This document shows positions 55,438-55,844 of a stretch of DNA of 55,844 nt, in pieces (position 1 is the stretch's first letter; the number at the start of each line of letters is the position of its first letter). This stretch comes from Actinokineospora iranica (GTDB taxonomy: Bacteria > Actinomycetota > Actinomycetes > Mycobacteriales > Pseudonocardiaceae). The position numbers and the translations under genes are program-made. The notes under the pieces were generated by a model. The model was not told the origin of the DNA, did no database searches, and saw only the letters and a program-made list of their open reading frames with translations. The stretch spans positions 1-55,844 of the forward strand of contig NZ_FMZZ01000011.1 in the NCBI RefSeq assembly GCF_900101685.1, written 5' to 3'.

Positions 55438-55844
55438 ATGCCCGAACGAAACGAGTTCGCCCAGCACCCGTTTGCCCCCGACACCCCCGAGCGGAACCCG
55501 CCTGACGGACGATCGCCCGACCCGAGCGCGCCAGAGCAGGACGTGTCCGACCAGCCTTCGCCCGCCCCCGGCTTGCCTGGCCCGGTCGACCCGCACGCGT
55601 CCGAGCACGGCTCGTCGGACCGTGGCCCGGCTGACCGGCGCGCACCTGACCGCGTACCTGACGACGGCTTGTCCGACCGGAGATCGACCGGCCGTGGCGC
55701 ACCTGACGGCGGCTTGGCAGGCCGCAGCTCAGTTGACCGCAGCCCAGTTGACCGCAGCCCGGTTGACCGCAGCCCGGTTGACCGCAGCCCGGTTGACCGC
55801 AGCCCGGTTGACCGCAGCCCGGTTGACCGCAGCCCGGTTGACCG
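55438..55844 (+). CDS. Pro/Asp/Arg-rich protein with PVDRS repeats (3' end cut by window)
   Basis: From ATG 55438, seven bases after the VOC stop, the frame stays open to the end of the window. It codes MPERNEFAQHPFAPDTPE, a long disordered region rich in Pro, Asp and Ser, and then repeated SPVDR units. No domain is recognisable in the visible part; the main domain may lie beyond the edge. No good ribosome-binding site is seen, so the start is uncertain. Confidence 0.55.
   Translation, partial: MPERNEFAQHPFAPDTPERNPPDGRSPDPSAPEQDVSDQPSPAPGLPGPVDPHASEHGSSDRGPADRRAPDRVPDDGLSDRRSTGRGAPDGGLAGRSSVDRSPVDRSPVDRSPVDRSPVDRSPVDRSPVDRSPVD
55726..55844 (+). repeat. 15-bp tandem repeat, eight copies to the window edge
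   Basis: AGCTCAGTTGACCGC, AGCCCAGTTGACCGC and then AGCCCGGTTGACCGC repeated from 55756, the last copy cut at 55844. The two earliest copies differ slightly, and the later ones are identical, so expansion was recent. The unit keeps the frame and codes SPVDR. More copies may follow. Confidence 0.95.

Overview
This is a high-GC actinobacterial chromosome segment. GTG starts, GTGA/ATGA stop-start overlaps, mycothiol synthesis (mshA), senX3-regX3, menaquinone genes and a BldC-type regulator together suggest a filamentous actinomycete of the Pseudonocardiales type (inference; no rRNA lies in the window). From memory, the core gene order follows the Mycobacterium tuberculosis region from about Rv0486 to Rv0546: mshA, YbjN-like, gpmA, senX3, regX3, ppx, Rv0497-like, sugar-phosphate isomerase, proC, small HTH, bS22, epimerase, acyltransferase, SerB-like HAD, glutaredoxin, hemA-hemC-hemD-hemB, hemL, phosphatase, resA/ccdA/resB/ccsA, MinD-like ATPase, menA, menE.

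Layout. 1-5.5 kb: cut-off SDR, L,D-transpeptidase lipoprotein, alpha/beta hydrolase, mshA, YbjN protein, DUF4349 lipoprotein. 6-10 kb: gpmA, strong terminator, senX3-regX3 and ppx. 10-19 kb: Pro/Gln-repeat membrane protein, sugar-phosphate isomerase, proline dehydrogenase, thioesterase, a KAP-like membrane P-loop NTPase on the minus strand, a 74-bp tandem duplication, proC, an excisionase-type HTH and the 33-residue ribosomal protein bS22. 19-26 kb: epimerase, acyltransferase, HAD phosphatase, a BldN-like ECF sigma factor with a DUF5667 (RsbN-like) anti-sigma factor, an acyl-CoA synthetase and a glutaredoxin. 26-37 kb: rex with a Rex operator, then hemA-hemC-hemD/cobA, a hairpin, hemB, five small membrane proteins, hemL, a histidine phosphatase and a ResA-type thioredoxin. 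37.5-40.1 kb: three genes of clearly lower GC, with type VII secretion-like features, sitting between resA and ccdA. 40-46.7 kb: ccdA-resB-ccsB, a MinD/ParA-like ATPase with a repetitive N-terminus, bldC, an Lrp regulator and DUF4229. 46.7-52.5 kb: accessory region with an XRE-DUF5753 regulator, two decayed IS30-type transposases, a TetR/SDR pair with a clear operator, a GFA protein and a Cds1-like PLP enzyme. 52.5-55.8 kb: menA, menE, a VOC protein and the start of a Pro/Asp-rich protein with 15-bp tandem repeats cut by the window edge.

Function. The core links redox control (Rex), haem synthesis, cytochrome c maturation and menaquinone synthesis, all serving respiration, with mycothiol and glutaredoxin functions nearby. 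The best candidate for an undescribed system is the low-GC three-gene cassette at 37.6-40.05 kb: a WXG100-size protein with a YxxxE C-terminal motif, a larger WXG-containing protein and a DUF3558-like lipoprotein. No tRNA, rRNA or CRISPR array was seen.
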